From positions 1,488,001-1,552,000 of the forward strand of contig NC_134943.1 of the NCBI RefSeq assembly GCF_051020765.1: a stretch of DNA of 64,000 nt, read 5' to 3'. The stretch is from Lasioglossum baleicum (taxonomy: Eukaryota; Arthropoda; Insecta; Hymenoptera; Halictidae). The position numbers and the translations under genes were made by a program. Every line of letters starts with the position of its first letter. The stretch's first letter is position 1. This document shows positions 25,100-35,830 of this stretch, in pieces. The notes under the pieces were generated by a model, which made no database searches, was not told where the DNA came from, and saw nothing but the letters and a program-made list of their open reading frames with translations.

Positions 25100-26000
25100 T
25101 TAAGATGGTACAATGAAGAGACCCACCCCGCGTGCATGTCAAATTAAAATGGAACTTGTACAAAAGGGCGAATTAACTATTGTTTTCTGTCGGAGGTAGG
25201 GGGCCGTTCGAAACCCTTCGCAAAACTGGCGATATCGCCGAACCGGGGGCTGAGGATTTGAAAAGGCTTTTGGGAGGGAGACCGGCAATTTATTAAAATA
25301 TATTGCGGCTGGGACCAGAGCCTCGGGCTATGACAATAAAGGTGGAGATTAGAAGTTACGAGAATAGGTTGAGTGTTACGGGATTAGAAACGTGGAGTGG
25401 AGCGATAAGGTAAGTTCTTATGATACGTAACTGAGGCCTGTTAGAATGTTATTAGCGGCATGAAGTGCTCGAAGAAACGACAGGGGATGGAGGTAGTGAC
25501 GACAACGGGAGAGCTTACCGGAAAATGATAAGTTACTGAGTCGCACGATGGGAAATTTACGGTCGCGAAATTAAGATTCTATTGGGTCCTCGATATATTA
25601 CCGGATGAAGAATAGATTTCAACGGGGAATAAAAGTTTGCCTGTCCGGTGTGCCGGGTCGTTTCGCAACATCGTTACCGCGTTAATAATCGCTCACAGTA
25701 AATATAATGCTCCTCATTGGAAGTAACTGGAGTCCGAGGCGGGGGGATTAATTTTTAATTCATCGCCGGGAAACACGAAGAAGCTATTCATTACCGCCGA
25801 CGAGCCGACGCGGAGCGGCGCGCTCGGATTTCTTCGCGGCCATTCAATTCGCGACGAACTCGGTCGCTTTGCGCGAAACCGGGACAAGGTTGCCGCACCG
25901 TTTTCAAAACTTGACGTTTGTTTATTAAATTTTCTTGCACTTCAGCAATTCAAACGAGCGGAAAAAACGCGATGAATATCTTAGCCAAGCGTAGGATAAG
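25100..26000. other. GC-rich block, candidate conserved non-coding region
   Basis: Purine-rich and then CpG-rich DNA with GGGGGCTGAGG- and CGGAGCGGCGCGCTC-like stretches, flanked by AT-rich sequence. Notably it has almost no long open frames on either strand, unlike the other GC blocks. It may hold regulatory or UTR sequence; nothing specific is recognised. Confidence 0.35.
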
Positions 26001-27146
26001 TGCGAGCAATATATGGAACAGTAATGTGGGACATCGTGAAATCTCGATGAAGACGGGACTCTGAAGGTAATCGCGTGCGCATAAGTTTCAGGTGTTATTG
26101 AGGAGCATCTGTGTCCATCATCATGTTTTTAGTTTCCATGCTGTGCAAAAGTTCCCAAAACGTGAATTAAATAATCGTATATTGTACCGAAAGCAAGATA
26201 TTATGGACTTGGACTTGTTGAATTTTACTTTTTCTTGCAAGCGAGAAGTTATCGATACCGTAAATTTCCTCAGTCGATCCTATTTTCTTCGTGCTACTTC
26301 TCGCATTAAGAGGGTGAAATCAGATCTTGAAAAAATTCCGATACATATTTTCGTCGTCGTAAAATATCTCAAGACCAACAAATGATATTTAAAAAAGTTG
26401 GAACGGAAGCTGCATGGTATTATTGTGTATTTGGTAAGAAAATAAAAAAGAATACATTTAGAAAATCTCTTTTACACAGCTTAATAAATTATCGAAAAAA
26501 TAAACAATCAAGTATAATATACGTCAAAACGATTACATCATGTAAATTCTTTTCAATAATAACTAAACTGCGAATTTTATGCTCTCATGTCAAAAGTGGA
26601 TAAGTGAAACACGAAGTAGTGAAAACATCAGAAGAGTTTGAGAATATTGTTGCATTACTGCCCATATATTAAGATTATTAAAACTTGATTAACGAACAGC
26701 CAGAGATGTGTATAAAGGCACAGTTGCGCGTAATAGAAGGTTAATTGGTAACCATACTATTACAAGCCTGCAATTCGATTCGCTGCAAGTGCAACGGTTC
26801 AAAGTACCGTTTTAATATTGGAGGAATTTGCATGCATTCACGATACAGACAATCGGCGTCCGTTCGATTTTTCTTTTTAATTTTAATTTAGCCGTGACAT
26901 CGGGTGCAGCTCGTGCAGCGCCAACTCGCGTTTAGTATGTAATTACATATTCTCTTTAATATATGAGAATCGGCGAAAAGCTCCAAATACGTACTTCGAA
27001 CATTGATAGATTGCAGTCATCTATGCGAGCATGAATTTCATTCGATGGCTTTATAGACATTCCGGAAACGATTGCTTGAATTTCTTGACAAAATCCTAAT
27101 AATATCTGACAATTTATTTTCATTTGCCGCTATCGATCCACAGGAC
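26001..27146. other. AT-rich non-coding stretch
   Basis: AT-rich. Adjacent frames 26092-26385 and 26382-26603 on the plus strand are Lys/Ile/Phe-rich and unrecognised. Confidence 0.35.
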
Positions 27147-27266
27147 CAGAGGTGGGCATTATTTGGCGAAATAAATATTTCAAATACTATTAAGTATTTT
27201 AGATTTTATTTTGATTAAAGAAAATAGTATTTTAAATAAGATATACAATTTCGAAAATATAATATA

Positions 27267-27374
27267 ATATTTCTATTTTGACAATATGAACCTCAAAATA
27301 AAATATTTCTATTTCAACAATGTGATCGAGAAAATAAAATATTTCTACTTTAATAATCTGAAACACGAAATAAA
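27267..27374 (+). repeat. 36-bp tandem repeat, three units
   Basis: Units begin at 27267, 27303 and 27339, each with ATATTTCTATTT or a close variant and ending AAATAAA. A fourth partial unit starts at 27375. Confidence 0.8.
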
Positions 27375-27559
27375 ATATTTTACTTTTTGCATTGTTATAA
27401 TACTATGAGAATCCGCATAAGCATACAGTCTATCTTATCGTTAAGAAATGATTAACACTCATAAATGTATTGAATTCGAACCATTATTTTCAGCAGTAAT
27501 ATTTAAAATTGAAATTGAAAATAAGGACAAAAAATACAAATATGTTAAATATTCTTCAA

Positions 27560-27664
27560 AAAAATTACTGCCTCGAATAAATTATTTTATTTTCAAAAAT
27601 TACTGCATCAAATAAATTATTTTATTTCCAAAAATTACTGCATCAAATAAAATATTTTATTTTC
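27560..27664 (+). repeat. 35-bp tandem repeat, three units
   Basis: Units begin at 27560, 27595 and 27630, each AAAAATTACTGC followed by a (C/A)TC(G/A)AATAAA-type core. They differ at only a few bases. Confidence 0.9.
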
Positions 27665-27696
27665 AAAGTTGTACACATACTTTAAAATAAATAGGA

Positions 27697-27709
27697 TTAT
27701 ATATATATG
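27697..27709 (+). promoter_or_regulatory. TATA-like run upstream of the structured GC-rich segment
   Basis: ATTATATATATATG lies about 30 bp before the composition shifts to GC-rich at 27730, with a CCAAT-type box (ATTGG) at 27754. This is the arrangement of a Pol II TATA promoter but could equally be chance AT-rich sequence. Confidence 0.2.
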
Positions 27710-27730
27710 TCGTAGATTTAAGCGCGTTTT

Positions 27731-28150
27731 TAGAATAAGCATAGGTTAAGGATTGGCCGTTGGAAGTTGCAGGAGTCGGCTGCTGAGTGCTCGCGCGTGC
27801 ATTTACATTGTAGCGCGGCCGAGACGTTTGATCGGCCGCAAGAGTCGGGATCGGTTTCTCTTACGCGCAGCCGAAACGTTTGAGCGGCTGCGACAAACAA
27901 AATCGGCTCCCTTTTAGAATGCGTGCACGTGGACGGAGTGACTCTGCGGAGTGGGGAAAATGCGAGGCAAGGCCCTCGATGGCCCGAGACCGGCCGGCAG
28001 ATTTTGTTTAGCGCTCGAACGATCGAGATCAGTGTCTCCGCAGAGTCAAACGGTCAGAATACTCGACAGCCGACACGCGACGATGAAACGTATTAACGCC
28101 GGGGCGCACGGGTCGCGCCAAAATGTTTCTGCCGCGACATATATTTATTA
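27731..28150 (+). ncRNA. Structured GC-rich segment, candidate non-coding RNA
   Basis: A short GC-rich island in very AT-rich surroundings with clustered strong hairpins. Two 8-bp-stem hairpins at 27815-27839 and 27866-27892 share the loop core ACGTTTGA and differ by a compensated base pair. A 13-bp perfect inverted repeat (27939-27951 with 28036-28048, GACTCTGCGGAG against CTCCGCAGAGTC) encloses smaller stems: CGAGG with CCTCG near 27962-27977 and CTCGA with TCGAG near 28014-28027. The frame 27951-28205 overlaps but is not recognised as protein. Function and transcription are unknown. Confidence 0.3.
27815..27892 (+). repeat. Tandem pair of homologous hairpins with a compensatory change
   Basis: Hairpin 1: GCGGCCGA (27815-27822) with TCGGCCGC (27832-27839). 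Hairpin 2: CGCAGCCG (27866-27873) with CGGCTGCG (27885-27892). Aligned at a 52-bp offset, the third pair is G-C (27817/27837) in one and A-T (27869/27889) in the other, while the loop ACGTTTGA is unchanged. The spacers (AGAGTCGGGATCGG and AACAAAATCGGCTC) are also related. Confidence 0.7.
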
Positions 28151-28205
28151 TTTACTATTTAAAATACTATATATTTTCCCCAGCTCTGCACAGGACTCGT
28201 CATGA

Positions 28206-30552
28206 GAATTTAGTGCACTAATGATTTAGTAATTTCCATAAAAAGCAATACTCAAACAACGCAGTCTTGAAATTATTTAATAAATAATAATAATAATTTA
28301 AAAATAATTTTTTAAATTATATACTAGTATTCACACGATTTCAAAAGAAAAATTTAGAACAATTTAAAATAATTTTGAGAATTGTATAATACGATTTACA
28401 CAACATTTTTATGCGCTATGCGAGGGCTGTCTATCATTTAGAATCACTCATTCCTTCACACAATTTATACTTTCGGAACATGCGAACCGAACGCAGCAAC
28501 TTTCTTATGTGCACATACGGAGTTGTTCGTGTGGAATTCATAAATAAAATGTAATATTTCATCAAGCGTCTATGTACAGGTATCACTTAACGAACTGTTT
28601 GATCAGTTTCTGTAGTAATCCTTATAAAGCAAACATCCGGCACTTTGAAACTCCATTGGTAATAGCAGAAATTCCATTTGCCAGACACTTCCGTAATAAA
28701 AATCACGATATTAACGCCGAGGCAAAGAACTGACAGTTTGCCAGTGATGGCACGTAAAACTGTTCCAGTCAAAGGGAGGGAGTACGTGGGTGCCAAGTCT
28801 TTGATGAAAGATTCAAACGATCGTTACGCAAGAATGCCACGGGATGCAAAACGTATTCGATTAGAACGCTACACACGGCTCGCGAATATCGCTCGGCAAT
28901 CGCGCTGGTATTGCTATTTCGTTCTTGAAACGTGGATCCAAGGCTTGTTAACGAGCAGAATGAGAACGATCTGTTTCGTAACAAAGAGCCTAACGCGCCG
29001 CGTCATCGGATTCCATCTTCCTTCTTTCCGAGATGTGCATACGGAAGCATTAATTGATCAGATTCTACAGAGACAGTGATGGATTTGGCGTGCAGTGTTC
29101 GCGGAAATGTTTACTGTATCCTTGAAACTGTTTCACGTGTCGAACTGGTTCTCCTTGTGAAATAGTGACGATGTGAAAAAATAATTCAAAGCAAAGACTT
29201 CAAATTTCAATTCTTTATAATAATAAAAATTCCTGAAAAATTTGAGAACAATGGTTCCAACCATATCTTATTACTGAACTTTTATAAAACTGGCATCTCT
29301 AAAACTTCAATACGAAATATGCATTTCCTTCGAATGTTTGACATTTTTTCAACATGTTCGCATAATCCGAACAAAATACACATTAATAATCACGATGAGA
29401 CACAACTAACATACTAATATAAACGTGATTACTTTGAAAACTTCAGTAAAAAATCGGCAATTTTATGCTTCCGCGCTTTTTGTTAATCGATTTTGCAATA
29501 AAAAATTCTGAAATAATTCACTGCATGTGTGCTATTACTGTTTATAATCTTAAACTCTATGTTTATGCTATTACTGAAATTCATTGTTTAAACTCATCAA
29601 GAATTACCATGAAGTGATACATATGTGATTAATGTAGCATGAATTTCTCTCCATTAAACAACTGAAAAATTGTAAATTCAATGCAAGCACACTATCCAAT
29701 TACGATAATCGCCAGTGTTCAATGAAATCACTTTGATTGTCGTTAAGGTAACATAACACCAGGTTTATATATGTTAAAAAGTTCTGTCGCAGGCGATGTT
29801 CATTATCGTGTTTGATTGCAAGTGTTTGCATACTTTCGTGACCAACTGTAATTCTATGCTAGCTTGGAATCTACTGTAGAGCGTACACGGGTATTTGATC
29901 GTATCGTAATTAATGCCAAGTTTCGCAATAAGTTCGGTTCTTGTGAGCCCAGTCACGTTAGATCAAAATCCTTTGTTTTATCCAGAAAGAGGACTGCTAC
30001 TGTTTGTGTGAAAAATTTCTCCCTTACGAAGAAGTGTTAAACTTGTACTCTGGTTTCTGTATTATACACACGAGGAATATTGCTATGTCTAAATAATATT
30101 TGTAATTTTTACATCCACCTTATTAAATATAATAGTGTAATATGGAATATTGATCATGGAAACTTGATTACTGAAACCAGTAATAAACGAACTCAGAATT
30201 TAATAATCAATTCGTATATATCAATTTGTATAAAATTCCACAATTCAATTATTATACTTGTAATTTGGAGACCATATCGCGGTTTTGAGCGTTCAACTAT
30301 GTTTCCTATTATTAACATGTACAATTAGTGGCTGTTATACATAATTATACGCTACAGCTTTCGCTAATAACAGAGTATTAGATTGGTATACATAGAGTAT
30401 GTCAACCACCAACGGAACTATCTGAAATTACAAATGTGACTGACATTTTTTCTCTATAATTTCTTATATTTATCTGATAAATTATGATCACCTTTCGTCA
30501 ATGTTCATGGATTATTTTAATTTCGATCTAAAGAAACAGTCGCCTATTTACT
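28206..30552. other. AT-rich non-coding stretch
   Basis: AT-rich with a moderately GC-rich part at 28660-29080, where a 133-codon frame is open on the plus strand (28678-29079) and two shorter ones on the minus strand. The predicted peptide is basic and resembles nothing I know. No splice or promoter context is clear. Confidence 0.35.
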
Positions 30553-30601
30553 GCAAGATACAAATATATAGATGATACAAATATATAGATTTATACAAAT
30601 G
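30553..30601 (+). repeat. Short tandem repeat, 17-bp unit
   Basis: GATACAAATATATAGAT occurs twice in succession, followed by a diverged third unit (TTATACAAATGTATAA). Confidence 0.7.
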
Positions 30602-30663
30602 TATAAAATTGCAATTAAAACAGAGGAACAAAAATCCTGCATTTCTTCCTTTACAACCTAATA
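30602..30663 (+). mobile_element. Mariner-like MITE end, second copy
   Basis: AAATTGCAATTAAAACAGAG, then GAACAAAAATCCTGCATTTC and TTCCTTTACAACCTAA before TA, is nearly identical to the right end of the palindrome at 22310-22368. No left arm is found upstream, so this is a solo end. Confidence 0.7.
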
Positions 30664-31839
30664 GTTTTTTGTCAAATAAATCCCACCCTATTCGGTATGT
30701 GTACGTGCTTATTTCCAAGTGAACGTAAAACGTATCCCGCGCGATCTTGCATTCAGACCGAATTCCTCGCAGAGAAACGCTAAGTTACAGTGACTCGTTT
30801 CATAACACTGTCAATAACACGAGCAATAAACGCTATCGTTCAATAAAATTTCTCGGGAGCACCGTTCCCGAGAAATCTTTCTTCGTGGTAATATCATAAC
30901 TACCGATCCATTCATACTGTAACGACTGGCAAAACGATTCCTCGCATTCATTCACCTCTATCCGGACAAAATGCAGGGTTTCGCGAAGTGATGTACACTT
31001 TCTACCCCGGCGTAGAGCTTGCAAAATGAACGGAAGTTGGAAGACACGACTAAAACTAGGTTATATTACAGTTTAACCAAATTTTGACGAATAACTACAA
31101 TAAAATTATTGTTCCTATTGCTATCGGTGAAACCTCAAGTTATTCCATCACGGACGTACAAGTAAAACATATGCAATAAAAAATATGCAAATGATTGTTT
31201 GCAGGTGTTTCTTAGAAAAATTAATTCTTTGGCAAACACCTTCAGAAGAATCGGTATTAACTTCAATCCTTGTATGTCCTCTAATGCTATTTTACTACCA
31301 CTTAATTTAAAACACTGCCGTCATTAAAAAGTGCTTAAAACCCGACTAGAACTAACGATACTCATTTAAAAGTCTTGTGAGATACTTGAAACAGTGCCAA
31401 TATTCAGAGTTACCGTACTTGTGTGCAAAAACTGGGAATTTCATTGCCAACACATGTCATCTATGCATCTTATTGTTTACAGAATTGCACTATTTAACAA
31501 GTCGACTTGTACGTTAGTTACATACTGGCGACGTTATTCTTTGATAAACAAAATGTCTTCCCACGCACTTCCGATAAACTGACAAAAAATTCCTGAAACA
31601 AAAGTGTCTCAGTAATTATATGACAACAAATTACAATAAAAAAATTCAGATTATTTAAACTTTTTAAACAAAATTGTATTTTTTCCATCAATCATCTTCG
31701 AGCATCTTAATATGTCCTACAAGAAAGCGTTGATATCCTCTACAGTTTACAACAACGAACACTGTGCACCGTTCCGATAATCGCAACTCTATCGTGCGAC
31801 AAGTATTGAGAACATAAAAAGTAATTTCAGTTACAAGTT
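30664..31839. other. AT-rich non-coding stretch
   Basis: AT-rich with no recognised gene apart from the small hairpin listed separately. Frames such as 31394-31582 are featureless. Confidence 0.35.
30848..30876 (+). repeat. Perfect 11-bp hairpin
   Basis: ATTTCTCGGGA and TCCCGAGAAAT flank the 7-base loop GCACCGT. It is a small isolated stem-loop. It does not match the histone 3' stem-loop, and no U-run follows it. Confidence 0.6.
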
Positions 31840-31909
31840 CCCTGATTTCCACGCTGGGCTATCACAGTGGACGCCGGGAGTCGCGAGGCCGCGATAACGA
31901 TAAGCCCGA

Positions 31910-31929
31910 GCGCGCGCGCGCGCGCGCGG
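31910..31929. repeat. (CG)9 run
   Basis: An uninterrupted CG-dinucleotide run. Alternating CG is the sequence most prone to adopt Z-DNA. Its survival argues against heavy germline CpG methylation here. Confidence 0.9.
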
Positions 31930-32208
31930 CAGCGGAGATCGCGTGCGCGAGGGTAGAAGTTTGCATGCGACGGGGACGCGAAAATTAATACGGTTGACGG
32001 TCGCGGGAAAAGGGAAAAATCGCGGCGCGGCGTTGCGAAAATAAGGCGGAAAGGAAAGAAGCCCCATGAAAATGCGCGTATGGGAGCGCCGGCGCAACAA
32101 CGACCTCGTCAAAAAGCGTCGTTTCGTCGGCGCAGACTAATATTATTCGCATGTATTATGTATACCAGGCCGCGGGGCTGCTTCGATTTGACAAATTCTT
32201 TTTTTTCG

Positions 32209-32220
32209 CCCCCCCCCCCC
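32209..32220 (+). repeat. C12 homopolymer
   Basis: Twelve C following a T-rich run and CG. On the minus strand it is a G12 tract. Confidence 0.9.
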
Positions 32221-32399
32221 ACGCCCCGCTTCTGTGTCGTCTAAACCAGCCCCGCGTCCCTTTTACCCATTCTCTTCGGTCGCGGAACGAACGACGGAAT
32301 GCGTTAGCATACTGACGAGAGAGCGAAAATCGTGATAGGGGTGGATAAAGGTGCAAGCAAACCGATGTAACGAGAGCACAAACAAGCACGCCGGTGCCC

Positions 32400-32630
32400 G
32401 CGACGCGGTATAATGAAGTTAGGAAAAGTACACCGTGGAGTCTGCTCTTCAACGCGATTCGAAAACTCGAAAGGATGCCTGGGATGTACGTGCACGCCCG
32501 CCACACCCTTCGCCCTCGCCGTGTTTCCGCGGTGATGCATGTTTGCACGGAAGGGTATCTGCATCTCGAGGGTAAATACGGGGGAAACTGAGCGCAGCGT
32601 TACGTACAAGTATCACGTGGTCTTCTTAAC
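32400..32630 (+). repeat. Dispersed local repeat, unit 1
   Basis: It contains GAAGTTAGGAAAAGTACACC (32414), ATTCGAAAACTCG (32457), CATGTTTGCACG (32539) and GGTATCTGCATCTC, then GGTAAATACG (32571). The same motifs in the same order occur in unit 2 at 35640, and the second half occurs in unit 3 at 39690. Reading frames are not conserved between units. Confidence 0.6.
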
Positions 32631-32720
32631 ACAACGGACACGCCTAATTATTGCACGGATGAGTCGTCGAATTTCGCGTCCCACAATTTGCCGCTCCGGA
32701 TTTATTTGCGCCGCGGATTA

Positions 32721-33247
32721 ACCCCCTTGTTACGATACATGCAAATGTTCCTTGGGAAAGACCACGTGCTGGAACAACCTTTTTTAGAACTATACAGATT
32801 CGTGGATTATACAGCGATTCCATGCGATAAGATTCCAATGCTTATATTTTGTGAAATTTATCTGTTTAAAAATGGATACGTTTAACCGCTTTTAAATTCC
32901 ATGTAGAAGTTATATAGAAAAATTTTATGTAGAACGAAAATGTTTTATTACAATAAAAAGTCCACAAATGGTTCATGAATACCCCCCTTGTTACGATACA
33001 TGCAAATGTTCATTGGGAAAGACCACGTGCTGGAACAACCTTTTTTAGAACTATACAGATTCGTGGATTATACAGCGATTCCATGCGATAAGATTCCAAT
33101 ACTTATATTTTGTAAAATTTATCTGTTTAAAAATTGATCACGTTTAACTGCTTTTAAATGCCATATAGTATTTTTAGAGAAGAAATTTTATATAGAACCA
33201 AAATGTTTTGTTACAATAAAAAGTCCACAAATGGTTCATGAATACGT
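32721..33247 (+). repeat. Tandem duplication, about 261-bp unit, two copies
   Basis: The segment starting CCCCCTTGTTACGATACATG at 32722 is repeated from 32982 with high identity, down to matching ends (CACAAATGGTTCATGAATAC at both 32963 and 33225). Substitutions change any encoded residues (Leu to Ile, Met to Ile, Glu to Lys) and a small indel lies near 33175, so this is a recent non-coding duplication. The frame 32688-32885 spans the first copy and is open only partly in the second. Confidence 0.9.
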
Positions 33248-34383
33248 TGAAACAAAAATATAATACGCGACGAGCACGATAACACCGTACTCTGTGATAG
33301 TGAGTTCAACATCTGATAAAACGAGACACATAATGTTTATGTTATGCGTTGATACGAGATATGTTCGCTATTTTTGCGCATGATTCAGTACAACCGCAAA
33401 TTACACAATGCACTATGAAGTTAATTTCAGCTTTGCTCTGGTTTGTGAGATAACTGTTCGCCATCTTCAAAATGCCAAAACAATTTCTGAATCATGGACA
33501 TGCAGATGTGCATTTCGTGTGCGGTTAGTACGCCAGAAGTTCCAGAGCTGCTATTAAAGGATATTGCGAAATGTTTCCTACTAGAAAAGTGCAACATCGA
33601 AAATAGAGTACACTATCACGCTTTATGGTGTCGGCGTTATGAATTCTTGACAAGTACATGAACTCTTTATTACATAAGAAAGTAGCAATTTTAATTTAAT
33701 TTTAACAATGTAGTTGAATATAAACGGAAAAGTATATCGTTATACATAAATCAAATGATAAAATGACAGTGATATGCTGAAGTTGTCATATTTTGAATCT
33801 AGGAAAATATAATTACTGAAGCTTCAGGCTCATTATTAATTTGGTTATGCTTTCGATATTTTCGACAAAGATAAAATTGTAGAATTTCGTATCGTATTAC
33901 TCAGACTTTCATAAACACTGTAAGTCTTTTAGTCATTTAGGCTATCGGAATAAACGGCCTAATTATTAAACTCGATTTAACTGATCGGATTTATACGTTC
34001 CCGAATATTTCACAAATAAGGGTTACAGAATTTCCGAGCGTATAGTCCCACTTTACCTGGAATTCAATTAGGCTGAAAATCATGTTACCCAATATTGCCT
34101 TGTACTACCCCCAGAGTTTGATCGAACAAGAACTTATAGGTATACCTTTGTCCATTAAAAAGGAGGGAAACAGTGACGAGCCATCCAATTTGATGATTTT
34201 TTTATTTACCTAAGTGAAAAGGACGAGAAAGATTATTAACGAGTGAAATATGTATGTATAGTAAAAAAATACATGAAGTTACAAGGGTGACTTGTAACCC
34301 ATTTCGAAGATGAAATTACACACTATCGAATAATCATAATTATTCACACAAAAATTGTAATTTTACCTCCTCATGGAAAAGTA
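33248..34383. other. AT-rich non-coding stretch
   Basis: AT-rich, no gene or repeat recognised. Confidence 0.35.
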
Positions 34384-34830
34384 AATCCCAACAAAAACAT
34401 CCTGTAAACAGGAGCCAAGTTCCTATGGCCGTAAAAAGTTGTGAGATCAAACAAAATACGGCCAAGTTCGTTAGCTTAGAAATACCTCTTGCAATACTGA
34501 AAAAAGCGTTTGTAAAAATTAGTTTAAAAGAACGCTATTTAATTTTTAACGAGTTACATGGAGGGCTAAATTATTCAAACTAGGCCGTTACTTTTTAAAC
34601 CAATGGCCATAAAAGGTGTTAGGTAGCGGCCAAGTTTGAATAATTTAGCCCGCCATGTAACTCTTTAAAAATTAAATAGCGTTCTTTTAAACTAATTTTT
34701 ACAAACGCTTTTTTCAGTATTGCAAGAGGTATTTCTAAGCTAACGAACTTGGCCGTGTTTTGTTTGATCTCACAACTTTTTACGGCCATAGGAACTTGGC
34801 CCCTGTTTACAGGATGTTTTTGGTGGGATT
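34384..34830. mobile_element. Long near-perfect fold-back element
   Basis: Left end AATCCCAACAAAAACATCCT matches the reverse of the right end, AATCCCACCAAAAACATCCT. Pairing runs on through AGTTCCTATGGCCGTAAAAA, GCGTTTGTAAAAATTAGTTT and AAATTATTCAAACT almost to the centre, leaving a loop of only about 30 bases (34594-34622). Arms are about 208 bp with a handful of mismatches, the best conserved palindrome of the window. No target duplication is clear. The frames within it (34619-34834 and 34760-34951) are products of the arm, not genes. Confidence 0.85.
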
Positions 34831-35004
34831 GCATGAATCATTGAGCATCCCTGATTCATTAAATCCTAAACATTTGTTATCTTTAAGGTGGACATTAAGT
34901 AAATTAATAAATGCATGTTCGTTTTACTATCTATTTATACCTTTTTCGTAATGTTTCTTTTTCAATACAACCCCTTTAAGGTGTAAAATTTCAAACTTTG
35001 ATAA

Positions 35005-35135
35005 TTATTCCTTTGAGTGTTTGTTATGGTGGACCTATGTACCAAATTTCAAGCTTGTAGGTCAATGAGAAGTACCCAAAAGGTTTTGATGATGTGTCAG
35101 TCAGTCAGTGACAAATTTAGCGATTTTTGAGATAA
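35005..35135 (+). repeat. Possible dispersed-repeat segment with GTCAGTCAGTGAC
   Basis: TGGTGGACCTATGTACCAAA, then TTTCAAGCTTGTAGGTCAAT and GTCAGTCAGTCAGTGAC, has a phrase-like structure that I associate with repetitive, non-coding elements in insects, but I cannot name it. Only one copy is seen in this window. Confidence 0.25.
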
Positions 35136-35639
35136 ATGTTTTGTCAATATTGAGACATGATAGCATTTAACAAGTGTACAAAATTACATCTCTCCATCTG
35201 CCTCCAGTGCCGAGTTATAAGCCTCTAAAAAACGGCTAAGTTGTTTCGTGTAAAAGGAGGTAGTGCGAGAACTTGGCTGGTGCACCACCGTGCAGCTAGA
35301 TATAATTTTATTAAAACTATTCGCACTTACTTTGTTGTACAACAACTTGAATTACATCTGTCCTAAACCTCAGTTGCCAAATTTTCTTATTTTTCTTGAA
35401 TTAATAAATTATACATATCATTTATAAGAACAGCTGCAAAAACTCTGTCAGCAATTATTTAAAAATAAGACACGATGGCAGTGTCATTAGCACTATTTAG
35501 TAAGGCAGAGTGTAGATTATGTCGTAGCTTGATATCAAGCTAGAAATGATTATGCAATTGCTATTGGTTATTGGTCCGCTGTCGCATCAAAATCCCTCGG
35601 ATCACGTAATCAGTAGGAAGAAGTTAGCCGTGCAGCGAC

Positions 35640-35830
35640 GCAATGAGAATAGGATAACGAAGTTAGGAAAAGTACATCATGGGGGCTAGTCACCAACCCA
35701 GTAATTCGAAGTCTCGCGTATGTGTCTCCATCTTGTTTACAGGTTCTGCGTGTTTGCATACGGGTATCTGCATCTCAATGGTAAATACTGCGCGAACTCG
35801 ATGTGATGCAGTTTGCAACTTGTTTGCCGA
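35640..35830 (+). repeat. Dispersed local repeat, unit 2
   Basis: GAAGTTAGGAAAAGTACATC (35660), AATTCGAAGTCTCG (35703), GTGTTTGCATACGG and GTATCTGCATCTC, then GGTAAATACTG (35780), reproduces unit 1 (32400) with diverged spacers. Both units carry an ATTCGAAnnC-type motif about 45 bases after the first block, which loosely resembles a Pol III B box. No A box is clear. Confidence 0.6.

Larger units (their letters stand above)
27147..27690 (+). mobile_element. hAT-like end with two internal minisatellites
   Basis: It starts CAGAGGTGGGCATTATTTGG, a terminal sequence widely seen in hAT non-autonomous elements. The interior is AT-rich and organised as repeats: a 36-bp unit three times from 27267 (each starting ATATTTCTA) and a 35-bp unit three times at 27560-27664 (each starting AAAAATTACTGC). 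Both units share an AATAAAATATTTTA-like core. The reciprocal right end (...TGCCCACCTCTG) is not seen, so the element is truncated or its right end has decayed. Confidence 0.6.
31840..32720. other. CpG-rich block
   Basis: CpG-rich with a (CG)9 run, a C12 run and the first unit of the 32.4-39.8 kb repeat family. Overlapping Arg-rich frames are open, mostly on the minus strand (31831-32112, 32156-32609), as expected in such DNA. None is recognised. Confidence 0.4.

Noticed and set aside
28678..29079. 133-codon plus-strand frame
   Set aside because: Basic, unrecognised, and overlapped by minus-strand frames in a moderately GC-rich patch.
30848..30876. Stem-loop considered as a histone 3' end or terminator
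   Set aside because: Sequence and loop do not match the histone stem-loop and no histone gene is nearby.
32688..32885. Open frame across the first copy of the 261-bp duplication
   Set aside because: The second copy changes residues and breaks the frame; the duplication is non-coding.
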